From NCBI GenBank assembly GCA_050293315.1, contig JBNKMS010000015.1:1-64000 (forward strand): a stretch of DNA of 64,000 bases, read 5' to 3'. Shown here one piece after another: positions 36,719 through 44,748 of the stretch. The stretch comes from CBFDBF01 sp050293315 (lineage in GTDB: Bacteria; Pseudomonadota; Gammaproteobacteria; Chromatiales; Chromatiaceae). The notes beneath the pieces were generated by a model that was not told where the DNA came from, searched no databases, and saw only the letters and a program-made list of their open reading frames with translations. Each line of letters begins with the position of its first letter. Positions within the stretch are counted from its first letter, which is position 1. The position numbers were made by a program, and so were the translations under genes.

Positions 36719-38425
36719 TTAGTACTCCCCCCGGGATTTTCCTTTCGCACTCATCACTATACGCAACACAGTGTGCAGCACCACGATAACCAGTGCACCC
36801 AGCACCAGCAGATAGCCGATCCTGTCGAGCCATTTGAAACTGTCACGACCCGGCATATAGAAGCCATTCAGATCTTTTAACCGCCCCTCCTTTGAGTGGC
36901 ATTCACTACAGGCCAATGCCTCTTCCTTTGGAGTAACCATGTGGGTAATCGGCCAGTAACTATAGGTCTCAACAAAACCGTATTCGCCGCTGTATGGTAG
37001 ACCGAACTCCCTCATCCCCCAGGTGATCGCCTTCTGGAAATCGTAGTTACCCCAGTAGGCAGCATCATCATCTCCCCACAGGTGCATATAGACCAGGGTG
37101 TTGTTACCCTTGTCATATGGCTGGAAGGTCTGCATCCGCTTGAACGGCCAGATACGCGACCCCTGGTCATCAAAAGAGCCGCTGAAGGAGTTGATCTCCA
37201 CCGGCTTGGAGGGATCGATCTTGCTGTCTATAGTGGTGTAACGCATCTGACCATCAAACCATGCGTAGTGGGGTTGCAGATCCTCCCCGTACTTAAACTC
37301 ACCCTTGATCGATTTGTAGGTCTTGCGGTGTTCACCGTTGCCCTGGGTATAACCCTTCAGGTAGAAACCCTCGCCATCCTTGGTCTTACCCGCCTCGCGC
37401 CAATCCCAACTGGTCTTGGTGGCCACACCACCGCGGGCGAATGTAGGAATATGGCAGGTCACACACGCTACCCTGTCGATGTGACCATTTAGCTTTATCC
37501 CCTTGAGGCTACTGATCTCATGAGGAGAGTTGCCGTGACAGGACTCGCAACTGGCAACACTACGCCGCTGCCCGGGTTTGCCCTTTCCCTCCAGATCCTT
37601 AGCCATCATCTGGTAGCGACTGCCGGCGATGATGTGCTTCTCAGTAACATGGCACTCGGTGCAACTAAAGTCGAGACCGTCCGCTGCCATATGCACATCT
37701 AGCGATTCATCCGGGTTAATCAAAGCGGTGGAGAGATCACCATGTTTAACGTTGTCGCCGCCACCACCCATGAAATGACAGCTACCGCAGTTGGCCCTTG
37801 TCGGCATACCGACAGCTTGCGCCACCTTGACCAGATCAATGGGCAGTTTGTCCTCAAACATGACCGCACAGGATGCATTCCCCTTGGTAGGTGGCAGGCG
37901 GTAATAGCTGCCTGTGCGGTCGTGACAGACCAGACAGTCGATATTCTCCTGATTAGCGTAATCGAAGTTATGGTCCGTATGACCATAGCTGGGATGGCAC
38001 ATGGCGCACATACCCTCGTTACCGCGCGCATTAGTGCAAAAGTTGTTTATCAGGGTCTTCTTGCCCAGGGTCTGGCCACTCTCCGGGTGCTTGTACTCCC
38101 ATTTCCAGTGGGTGGAACGCATAACCTGTTTACCCGCCTTGTTATGACAGGAGAGACACGCCTTAGTTACCTCTCGACCGTCGGCGAACGGGCCCCGCAG
38201 CTCTTCCAGTTCGGCGTGATCGGTAGTGGAATCGCCCTCCACCGACTGCAACATCTCTATCTCCGCTGCGGAACGCTCCGCCTCGGTGTACTCTGCAACG
38301 CCGATACCGTGGCCTTTGGTCACCACCTCTCCCGGTCCATTGGCCGCCTCGACCCCAACTGGCAGAGTTACCCACAGGGCTAGCAGCAACAGCCAAAGCC
38401 ATATAGCAGAACGATACAAACCCAT
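36719..38425 (-). CDS. Octaheme c-type cytochrome, tetrathionate reductase family, membrane-anchored
   Basis: The 568-residue protein has a Sec signal (WLWLLLLALWVTLPVGVEA), eight CxxCH motifs (CLSCH, CAMCH, CLVCH, CGSCH, CTECH, CESCH, CVTCH, CSECH) and a C-terminal anchor helix (IGYLLVLGALVIVVLHTVL). Eight hemes and the spacing match the OTR family, whose Shewanella member reduces tetrathionate, nitrite and hydroxylamine in vitro. The physiological substrate here is unknown. With the coupled cytochrome b it could form a quinone-linked periplasmic redox enzyme working in either direction. I use ATG at 38425, just before the signal peptide; ATG at 38470 would add 15 residues. A TATAAT at 38474-38479 fits its promoter. 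Confidence 0.9.
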   Translation of the reverse strand: MGLYRSAIWLWLLLLALWVTLPVGVEAANGPGEVVTKGHGIGVAEYTEAERSAAEIEMLQSVEGDSTTDHAELEELRGPFADGREVTKACLSCHNKAGKQVMRSTHWKWEYKHPESGQTLGKKTLINNFCTNARGNEGMCAMCHPSYGHTDHNFDYANQENIDCLVCHDRTGSYYRLPPTKGNASCAVMFEDKLPIDLVKVAQAVGMPTRANCGSCHFMGGGGDNVKHGDLSTALINPDESLDVHMAADGLDFSCTECHVTEKHIIAGSRYQMMAKDLEGKGKPGQRRSVASCESCHGNSPHEISSLKGIKLNGHIDRVACVTCHIPTFARGGVATKTSWDWREAGKTKDGEGFYLKGYTQGNGEHRKTYKSIKGEFKYGEDLQPHYAWFDGQMRYTTIDSKIDPSKPVEINSFSGSFDDQGSRIWPFKRMQTFQPYDKGNNTLVYMHLWGDDDAAYWGNYDFQKAITWGMREFGLPYSGEYGFVETYSYWPITHMVTPKEEALACSECHSKEGRLKDLNGFYMPGRDSFKWLDRIGYLLVLGALVIVVLHTVLRIVMSAKGKSRGEY

Positions 38426-38473
38426 CTCTACAGCACCCTCATCATCACAGTAGTTATACCTAATCTCCAAAAC

Positions 38474-38479
38474 ATTATA
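38474..38479 (-). promoter_or_regulatory. Probable -10 element of the octaheme cytochrome operon
   Basis: TATAAT on the leftward strand lies about 48 bp before the chosen ATG. No good -35 hexamer is placed 17 bp upstream, which would suit an activator-dependent promoter; no FNR half-site pair was found there. Confidence 0.35.
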
Positions 38480-38620
38480 TTAGTAGAACATGATATTAGC
38501 GAAAGACTCCATGTGAATTTTCAATCGGAGGGGGTGCGGAGTGCTTTTTATGCGCTTTTCGATATGTCCTGATGCTATACTACCGCCCTCATGAATCATT
38601 CAGTACAACAGGGCCAAGGC

Positions 38621-38824
38621 ATGAAAAAATTCTTTATCGGTATTGCTATCCTGATCGGCATCCTCATGTTTCTCTACCGTGCACTCTCGCTTCTGGTAAA
38701 TAAGGGCCTGAGTCTGCCTTACTCTGTATTCGTTGTCTCTGCGGTAGTTCTGTGTGGTAGCGGACTAATCTGGTATCTAAGAGAGAGACCGGATGATGCA
38801 CCGAATGGGGATGACAAGTCCTGA
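38621..38824 (+). CDS. Small two-helix membrane protein of unknown function
   Basis: The 67-residue product has two hydrophobic segments (FFIGIAILIGILMFLYRAL and YSVFVVSAVVLCGSGLIWYL) and a charged tail (RERPDDAPNGDDKS). ATG at 38621 follows AGGG at good spacing; ATG at 38591 adds 10 residues but has no site. TATACT at 38576-38581 could be its -10. It is divergent from the octaheme cytochrome operon and convergent with uup. I do not recognise the family. Confidence 0.6.
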   Translation: MKKFFIGIAILIGILMFLYRALSLLVNKGLSLPYSVFVVSAVVLCGSGLIWYLRERPDDAPNGDDKS

Positions 38825-38860
38825 TTGGAGGGCCTAATTGGAGAGCCTAATTGGAGAGTA
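38822..38860. repeat. Three tandem 13-bp units at the end of uup
   Basis: TGATTGGAGGGCC, TAATTGGAGAGCC and TAATTGGAGAGTA follow one another without gaps. The third unit holds the last codons of uup (leftward SN then TAG); the first overlaps the stop of the small membrane protein gene. It is a local slippage duplication between two convergent stops. Confidence 0.75.
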
Positions 38861-40739
38861 AGTCCAGCTCCTCCCACCGTGCGTAGCTCTGCTCCAGCTC
38901 TCTCTCCAGCTCTGCCAACCGCTGTTTGAGCGTAGCGATCTCGGCCCCGTCACCCTGCCGATAGATAGCAGGATCGGCCATCCGCTGCTGCAGCTCTGTC
39001 AGCTCCCGGTCCAGAGACTCTATCCTCTGCGGTAGCTGCTCCAACTCCCGTTTGTCCTTATAGCTGAGCCTTTTTGGCTGCACCGAAGACCGCCTCTCCA
39101 CCCGCTGTTTTTTGGGCGTCGGCTTCTCTATGGCCTCCGGTGTACCTTTACGCTGCCGTAGCCAGTCATCATACCCACCGACATACTCTGTCACTCGACC
39201 TGAGCCTTCGAACACCATGGTGCTGGTCACTACGTTATTGAGAAACTCACGGTCATGGCTCACCAGCAGCAGGGTCCCGCTATACCCCAACAGAAGTTCC
39301 TCCAGCAGTTCCAGGGTCTCTATATCGAGATCATTGGTGGGTTCGTCCAATACCAGGACATTGCAAGGCTGGGTAAACAGCTTGGCCAGCAGCAGGCGGT
39401 TACGCTCCCCGCCTGAGAGCGCTGATACCGGCTGCTGGGCCCGCTCCGGCGGGAATAGAAAATCCTGCAGATAGCCAATGACATGTTTACGCCTGCCATT
39501 GATCTCTATCTGGTCACTGCCGTCTGCCACACTGTCACGCACGGTTGCAGACTCATCCAGGCTACCCCTTAGCTGATCAAAGTAGACCGCCTCCAGCTTC
39601 GACCCCATACGTAGTGTGCCAGAGTCCGGTTTTAGATTGCCCAGAAGCAGATTGAGCAGTGTAGTCTTGCCGCTACCATTGGGGCCGATGATGCCTATGC
39701 GGTCACCGCGCATAATGGTACAGGAGAGACCATCCACTATAGCTCTCTGCTCCCAGGCATAGCTCAGCCCTTCCGCCTCCACCACCAACTTGCCCGAACG
39801 TTCCGCCTCCTGCAGTGCCATACTGGCAGCGCCGATCTGCTCCCGCCGCTGTGAACGCTCTTGGCGCATCTTCTCCAGGGCGCGCACCCGCCCCTCATTA
39901 CGCGTGCGTCTGGCCTTGATCCCCTGACGAATCCACACCTCCTCAGCCGCCAGTTTCTTGTCGAAACCGGCACGCTCCTGCTCCTCAGCATGCAGACGCT
40001 CCTCTTTACGCCTGAGGAAATTATCGTAATCCCCGGGCCAGTCGCTCAACCGGCCGCGGTCGAGTTCGATAATCCGAGTAGCGATGCGGCGTAGAAATGA
40101 TCGATCATGGGTGACAAACAGCAGACTACCAGCATAGCCCAGCAGGAACTCCTCCAGCCAGGCGATGGCATCTATATCCAGGTGGTTGGTAGGCTCATCC
40201 AGCAGCAGCAAATCCGGCTCCATCACCAGCGCCTGGGCCAGCATCACCCGCCGCTTCATCCCACCAGAGAGGGTCGCGAAGGTCGGTTCAGAGTCCAGCG
40301 AGAGCCGGGATATAACCCGCTCCACCCGCTGCTCCAGTTGCCAGCCATCTGCCGCCTCCAGTTGATGCTGGGCCTGCTCCAACCGCTGCAGCCACTCTGC
40401 ATCATGCTCCTCTAGCGGCAGACTGCTTATGTGGTGATAGGACTGCACCAACCCCGCCAGTTCACCCACCCCCTGGGCCACGACATCAAACACACTCCCC
40501 TCCAGCCCTGGTGGGACCTCCTGGGTCAGACTGGCAATACGCACCCCCTGACGCAGCACCAACTCCCCGTCATCGGGCTGCAGCTCTCCTGTTAACAGCT
40601 TCATCAGAGAAGACTTACCCGCCCCGTTCCGCCCCAATAGGCAGATCCTCTCACCTGGCTCAATAGTAAGATTTTCCCGCTCCAACAGGGGGGGTCCACC
40701 AAAACCTAACTGGATATTACGCAGGGTTATCAGCGACAT
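38847..40739 (-). CDS. uup: ABC-F family ATPase Uup
   Basis: The 630-residue soluble ABC-F protein has two ATPase domains: Walker A GRNGAGKSS with signature LSGGMKRR, and Walker A GPNGSGKTT with signature LSGGERNR. The interdomain linker lies around 240-310. The C-terminal coiled coil (about 560-625; LPQRIESLDRELTELQQRM) identifies Uup rather than Ettr/YheS. ABC-F proteins act on ribosomes; Uup also affects transposon excision and DNA branch migration. It is divergent from the FNR-like gene. Confidence 0.95.
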   Translation of the reverse strand: MSLITLRNIQLGFGGPPLLERENLTIEPGERICLLGRNGAGKSSLMKLLTGELQPDDGELVLRQGVRIASLTQEVPPGLEGSVFDVVAQGVGELAGLVQSYHHISSLPLEEHDAEWLQRLEQAQHQLEAADGWQLEQRVERVISRLSLDSEPTFATLSGGMKRRVMLAQALVMEPDLLLLDEPTNHLDIDAIAWLEEFLLGYAGSLLFVTHDRSFLRRIATRIIELDRGRLSDWPGDYDNFLRRKEERLHAEEQERAGFDKKLAAEEVWIRQGIKARRTRNEGRVRALEKMRQERSQRREQIGAASMALQEAERSGKLVVEAEGLSYAWEQRAIVDGLSCTIMRGDRIGIIGPNGSGKTTLLNLLLGNLKPDSGTLRMGSKLEAVYFDQLRGSLDESATVRDSVADGSDQIEINGRRKHVIGYLQDFLFPPERAQQPVSALSGGERNRLLLAKLFTQPCNVLVLDEPTNDLDIETLELLEELLLGYSGTLLLVSHDREFLNNVVTSTMVFEGSGRVTEYVGGYDDWLRQRKGTPEAIEKPTPKKQRVERRSSVQPKRLSYKDKRELEQLPQRIESLDRELTELQQRMADPAIYRQGDGAEIATLKQRLAELERELEQSYARWEELDLLSN

Positions 40740-40858
40740 AGAGAAAACTCTGTTAGACTCAATATGGTCAAGTAAATGTCAGGTGATTATACCCCAGCCT
40801 GTGGGTCTACCTGATTTAACGCTTCCTGAATGTATAGAACCGTTATATATTCCAGACA

Positions 40859-41563
40859 ATGAAACATATCTCCAACAAAGATGCCTGGGATGGCGAAGCC
40901 GATTGTGTAAGTTGCACCCTACGCAACTCGGTGTTGTTCGCCAATCTGAACGAGAAGGACTTTGAACAGATCCACCAGCCCATAGACATCTATTCCCTGC
41001 CTATAGGCTCTACCCTGTACCGCTCAGGGGACATAGGAGAACAGCTGTTTACCATCAAGACGGGGGTGCTTAAGCTGGTTCAGTACCTGCCTGACGGCAA
41101 TCAACGTATCGTCCGCCTGGTCCGTTCCAACGATGTTGTTGGACTCGAGGCAATGTTGGAGCAACCCTACCAACACGACGCCATTGTATTGCAGCCAACC
41201 GAGGTGTGCGCCCTCCCGGTCGATGTCGTACAGGCCCTTGCCGATACCAACCCGGTACTGCACAAGGATCTATTAGGCCGCTGGCAACATGCACTGAAAG
41301 AGGCCGATGCATGGTTGACCGAACTCTCTACCGGCTCTGCCAAGCAGCGGGTTGCGCGTCTACTCCTACGCCTGGTGCGGGATGAAGAGAGTAGCGAATG
41401 CCCTCTATTCAGCCGCGAAGATATGGGCGCCATGATGGGCATAACAACAGAGACCGCGAGCCGTACCATTGCCGAATTCAAACGTAAGGGTCTGTTGATA
41501 GAGACCAAGCCAAATCACTTTCTGCTAGACGTACGTAACCTCGAACATATAGCAAACGACTGA
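40859..41563 (+). CDS. FNR/CRP-family transcription regulator with incomplete cysteine cluster
   Basis: The 234-residue protein has a cNMP-type sensor domain (about 25-145) and a C-terminal winged helix (ECPLFSREDMGAMMGITTETASRTIAEF). The recognition helix carries E--SR as in FNR, so it should bind TTGAT-N4-ATCAA. Of the four FNR iron-sulfur ligands, C16, C19 and the central cysteine (C117) are present, but valine stands where the third N-terminal cysteine should be. It may sense oxygen or redox by a different cluster or by thiols. No ribosome binding site is evident before ATG 40859. A near-consensus FNR box lies just downstream, before the next gene. Confidence 0.9.
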   Translation: MKHISNKDAWDGEADCVSCTLRNSVLFANLNEKDFEQIHQPIDIYSLPIGSTLYRSGDIGEQLFTIKTGVLKLVQYLPDGNQRIVRLVRSNDVVGLEAMLEQPYQHDAIVLQPTEVCALPVDVVQALADTNPVLHKDLLGRWQHALKEADAWLTELSTGSAKQRVARLLLRLVRDEESSECPLFSREDMGAMMGITTETASRTIAEFKRKGLLIETKPNHFLLDVRNLEHIAND

Positions 41564-41577
41564 ATTCACGACAGGTA

Positions 41578-41619
41578 TTGATATATCTCAATGCCTTTCC
41601 TGTCCCACCTTCTTATCCT
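41578..41619 (+). promoter_or_regulatory. FNR-type class II promoter
   Basis: TTGAT-ATAT-CTCAA at 41578-41591 matches TTGAT-N4-ATCAA at 9 of 10 positions. If its centre (41584.5) is at -41.5, the -10 hexamer should occupy 41614-41619, and that stretch reads TATCCT. The predicted transcript would start near 41626, 52 nt before the next gene. Confidence 0.6.
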
Positions 41620-41677
41620 CTCAACACCCTCTATTGAGGAAACAGGGCGTCGTGCCCATACAGATCAGGAGCCGTGG

Positions 41678-42073
41678 ATGCAGCAAACACTTGAACAGGA
41701 GGAGTATCCAGTATTTACCCTGGAGGTGGATAAGTCAGAGACATCCTTACAGACGGTTGCTGAGATAATTAGCGCGCTGAAACAGCGGGTTGAAGAACAC
41801 AAGGTGGCTAAATTCATTGCCACATTCGACCACTACAGCCACACCAAAGGGCTGACGGATGGCTATATACACAGCGATATCCTGGATGCTCAAAACATTA
41901 TATTCTGCTTTGGCATCACCCTACCAAACCCTCAGGCGATGGCCGTTCGCCCCCGCTCTATCGGGGTAGTAGAAATGGAGCGCAGCTTTCTAATCAGCTT
42001 TATGGAGACACCCATGCCAGTAGCCAATGTGACTATGGAGGAGTGGGCCAAGGCAATTCAGGACACCGCCTGA
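41678..42073 (+). CDS. Conserved hypothetical protein under a probable FNR promoter
   Basis: A 131-residue soluble protein from ATG 41678, which has AGGAG 6 nt upstream; longer frames from 41591 run through the promoter and are unlikely. The sequence starts MQQTLEQEEYPVFTLEVDK and shows an alpha/beta pattern (TVAEIISALKQRVEEHKVAKFIATFDHYSHT, then IIFCFGITLPNPQAMAVRPR and SFLISFMETPMPVAN). The last part resembles members of the DUF6858 type; I hold that loosely. No metal or nucleotide motif is clear. It abuts ispG, stop to stop with no spacer. Its promoter links it to anaerobic or redox control. Confidence 0.75.
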   Translation: MQQTLEQEEYPVFTLEVDKSETSLQTVAEIISALKQRVEEHKVAKFIATFDHYSHTKGLTDGYIHSDILDAQNIIFCFGITLPNPQAMAVRPRSIGVVEMERSFLISFMETPMPVANVTMEEWAKAIQDTA

Positions 42074-43285
42074 TTAGGTACCATAACGTCGCTCTACATA
42101 TCTCTCCACTATCTGCTTGAACTCCTGTGCGATATTGTCACCCTTTAGGGTAACCGTCTTCTCTCCATCTTCGTAGACCGGTGCCACCGGGGTCTCGCCA
42201 CTGCCAGGCAGGCTTATCCCAATATCGGCATGCCGGCTCTCACCGGGTCCATTGACTACACACCCCATCACCGCTACGGTCATCTCCTCTACCCCCGGAT
42301 AGCGCCCACGCCATACGGGTATCTGGGCACGCAGGTAGTTCTGGATCTCCTCCGCCAGAATCTGAAACAGGGTGCTGCTGGTACGGCCACAGCCGGGACA
42401 GGCCACCACAGAGGGGGTAAACGCACGTAGCCCCATAGACTGCAGAATCTCCTGTGCCACCAGCACCTCTGTTTCACGCGGTGCTCCCGGCTCCGGGGTC
42501 AGTGAGACCCGAATGGTGTCACCAATACCCTCCTGCAGCAGCACTGCCATGGCCGCCGTAGAGGCAACGATACCCCTGGAGCCTATACCTGCCTCGGTGA
42601 GACCAAGATGCAGCGCATAGTCACACCGCGCAGCAAGCTCTCGATAGATGGCAATAAGATCCTGCACTCCACTCATCTTGCAGGACAACAGAATTCGATC
42701 CCGTGGCAATCCTAGCTCCTCTGCCTGGCGGGCACTACCCAGGGCAGAGGCCAGCATGATCTCGCGAATCATCTCCCTGGTGCTCTTTGGGTTAGGGAGT
42801 TTGGCGTTCTCATCCATCATCTGCGCCACCAGCTGCCGCTCCATGCTTCCCCAGTTGACCCCTATTCTCACCGCCTTGTCATACCGGCAAGCGATCTCAA
42901 TCATGGCGGCAAAGCGATCATCCCGTCCCACATTGCCGGGATTGATCCGATACTTGGCCAGCGCCTGGGCACACTCTGGATAGCCCTGCAGTAACAGGTG
43001 GCCATTGAAGTGGAAGTCTCCGATCAGAGGGACATCCACCCCCACCCTATCCAGCTCATCCCGAATAGTCGCCACCGCCTGCGCTGCCTGTTCGCTGTTT
43101 ACTGTAATACGCACCAGCTCTGAACCCGCCCTGGCCAGTGCAGAGACCTGAGCTACCGTAGCTGCCACATCTGCCGTATCGGTATTGGTCATGGACTGAA
43201 CCACTACCGGGGCATCACCGCCAATAGTCACTCCGCCTACGTTCACTGCAACCGTAGAGTGCCGTTTTATATAATATTCATCCAT
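42074..43285 (-). CDS. ispG: 4-hydroxy-3-methylbut-2-enyl-diphosphate synthase (flavodoxin)
   Basis: A 4Fe-4S enzyme of the MEP isoprenoid pathway that converts MEcPP to HMBPP. The 403 residues start with a TIM-barrel (VGDAPVVVQSMTNTDT-like; DFHFNGHLLL; RINPGNVG; RIGVNWGS). The iron-sulfur domain follows, with cysteines in VVACPGCGRTSSTLF and MGCVVNGPGESRHADIG. ATG at 43285 is used; the TTG one codon earlier is less likely. Confidence 0.97.
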   Translation of the reverse strand: MDEYYIKRHSTVAVNVGGVTIGGDAPVVVQSMTNTDTADVAATVAQVSALARAGSELVRITVNSEQAAQAVATIRDELDRVGVDVPLIGDFHFNGHLLLQGYPECAQALAKYRINPGNVGRDDRFAAMIEIACRYDKAVRIGVNWGSMERQLVAQMMDENAKLPNPKSTREMIREIMLASALGSARQAEELGLPRDRILLSCKMSGVQDLIAIYRELAARCDYALHLGLTEAGIGSRGIVASTAAMAVLLQEGIGDTIRVSLTPEPGAPRETEVLVAQEILQSMGLRAFTPSVVACPGCGRTSSTLFQILAEEIQNYLRAQIPVWRGRYPGVEEMTVAVMGCVVNGPGESRHADIGISLPGSGETPVAPVYEDGEKTVTLKGDNIAQEFKQIVERYVERRYGT

Positions 43286-43352
43286 CAATGGTCTCTATGT
43301 AGGTTATTATTGATCATTAGGTTAAGAATATACTTTAATCAGGAGAGTCACC

Positions 43353-44705
43353 ATGCCCGCACCCGAGGCGGCCAAGAACAAACACCCCAATACCTCTATT
43401 GCATCCAGAGTACATCAGGAGCTGCACGAGCGCCCACCCCTGGATATCCAGCTCCCTGCGCACATCCACCACGTGGCCTATCTGCTGTCAGAACAGGCCG
43501 AGGATCGTAAAATGGCACGGCAGCATATACGCGAGCTGTTTATGGCCCTGGAAATAGAAGATGAGCGCGCCACCATTGGAGAGCGCCACGCGGTGGGGGA
43601 GAAACTCTACGCAAATGGCAATCTGCTACGCATAACCTGGGAGCTACACTCAGAATTTGTCAGTTATACATTTACCCACATGGCGGCAGACCATAGCTCT
43701 CTTGGATTCGGCCCGCTTACCCTCCCACAGAATCTACCCAATACAGAACCTGGCTGGGTGCGTATTGTGGCCCTAGATATCCTGGTCACCGACTGGCCAA
43801 ATCTGGGCCTGACCGAGCGCCAGCACCTGTTTGGCAAGCACCGCCTCTACGGCAGCCAGATTCAGTCCGGCAAGGCACAGGTCTGGACCACCCTGCAGTT
43901 GGACAGTGCCGACTGGGAACATTACCTGATACTGGCTGGAGAGCTCACCCCGGCACAACTGGGACGCCAGTTAAAACGGCTTATAGAGCTGGAGAACTAC
44001 TATCACCTTATCCTGATGCCGCTAGAGGAGTTTCGCCAGCGCTCTACCGAGCTACGTGATCTGGAGATAGCCTTCACCCAACAAACCAGTGCCATGTTCA
44101 ACACCCTGGTAAATACAGCGCCGGAGGAGGAGCGCCACTGGTTGGCTAAACTGACTGAACATAGCGCCCGTGTCACCCGGTTGAAAGAGGTGATGCGCTA
44201 CCGCATAGGGGCTGCCCAATCCTATCATGGACTATTCAAGCGACTGCTGAGTGCCCTGGAGGAGCAGCGTGTGGTTGAGGGTAACCAGCTACTTGGGACA
44301 TTTCTGAGCGCACGCATAGATCCGGCGATGCGCGGCTACTCCAACTTCGATGATAGGCTGGACTCACTCTCTCGCGGACTGGATCGCGCTACTGGCATGC
44401 TCCGCACCCGGGTCGAGATGTCGGTACAGAAACAGAATCTGGCCCTGCTGGAGGGAATGTCAAAACAGGGAAGGCAGCAGCTCATGCTGCAGATGACCGT
44501 GGAGGGTCTATCGGTAATCGTCCTCAGCTACTACCTAACAGGGCTATTTGGATACGCCATCAAGGCAATGGTAGGGGTGGGATGGATTGCCGGAGAACCG
44601 GAAATCTGGCAGGGAATACTGCTTCCGGTAGCGATTGCCATCGCCATCGGCATCAACCGTTTTGTCCATCGCAAGGTGCGAAAAATGGTCAAGCACGACC
44701 AATAA
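43353..44705 (+). CDS. DUF3422 family membrane protein
   Basis: The 450-residue protein matches DUF3422: RVHQELHERPPLDIQLP near the start, FGPLTLPQNLPNTEPG, SDRL-like helices in the middle and two C-terminal membrane segments (SVIVLSYYLTGLFGYAIKAM and GILLPVAIAIAIGINRF). The large N-terminal part is cytosolic and helical. Function is unknown. AGGAG lies 7 nt before ATG. It is divergent from ispG and convergent with the channel gene. Confidence 0.85.
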   Translation: MPAPEAAKNKHPNTSIASRVHQELHERPPLDIQLPAHIHHVAYLLSEQAEDRKMARQHIRELFMALEIEDERATIGERHAVGEKLYANGNLLRITWELHSEFVSYTFTHMAADHSSLGFGPLTLPQNLPNTEPGWVRIVALDILVTDWPNLGLTERQHLFGKHRLYGSQIQSGKAQVWTTLQLDSADWEHYLILAGELTPAQLGRQLKRLIELENYYHLILMPLEEFRQRSTELRDLEIAFTQQTSAMFNTLVNTAPEEERHWLAKLTEHSARVTRLKEVMRYRIGAAQSYHGLFKRLLSALEEQRVVEGNQLLGTFLSARIDPAMRGYSNFDDRLDSLSRGLDRATGMLRTRVEMSVQKQNLALLEGMSKQGRQQLMLQMTVEGLSVIVLSYYLTGLFGYAIKAMVGVGWIAGEPEIWQGILLPVAIAIAIGINRFVHRKVRKMVKHDQ

Positions 44706-44748
44706 GGTATCGAACCAACGTTGTGCAGTGTGCAGTGGCAAGTGGAGT

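Noticed and set aside
37742..38383. 213-codon plus-strand frame inside the octaheme cytochrome gene
   Set aside because: The opposite strand carries the CxxCH motifs and a signal peptide; the antisense product has no coherent features.
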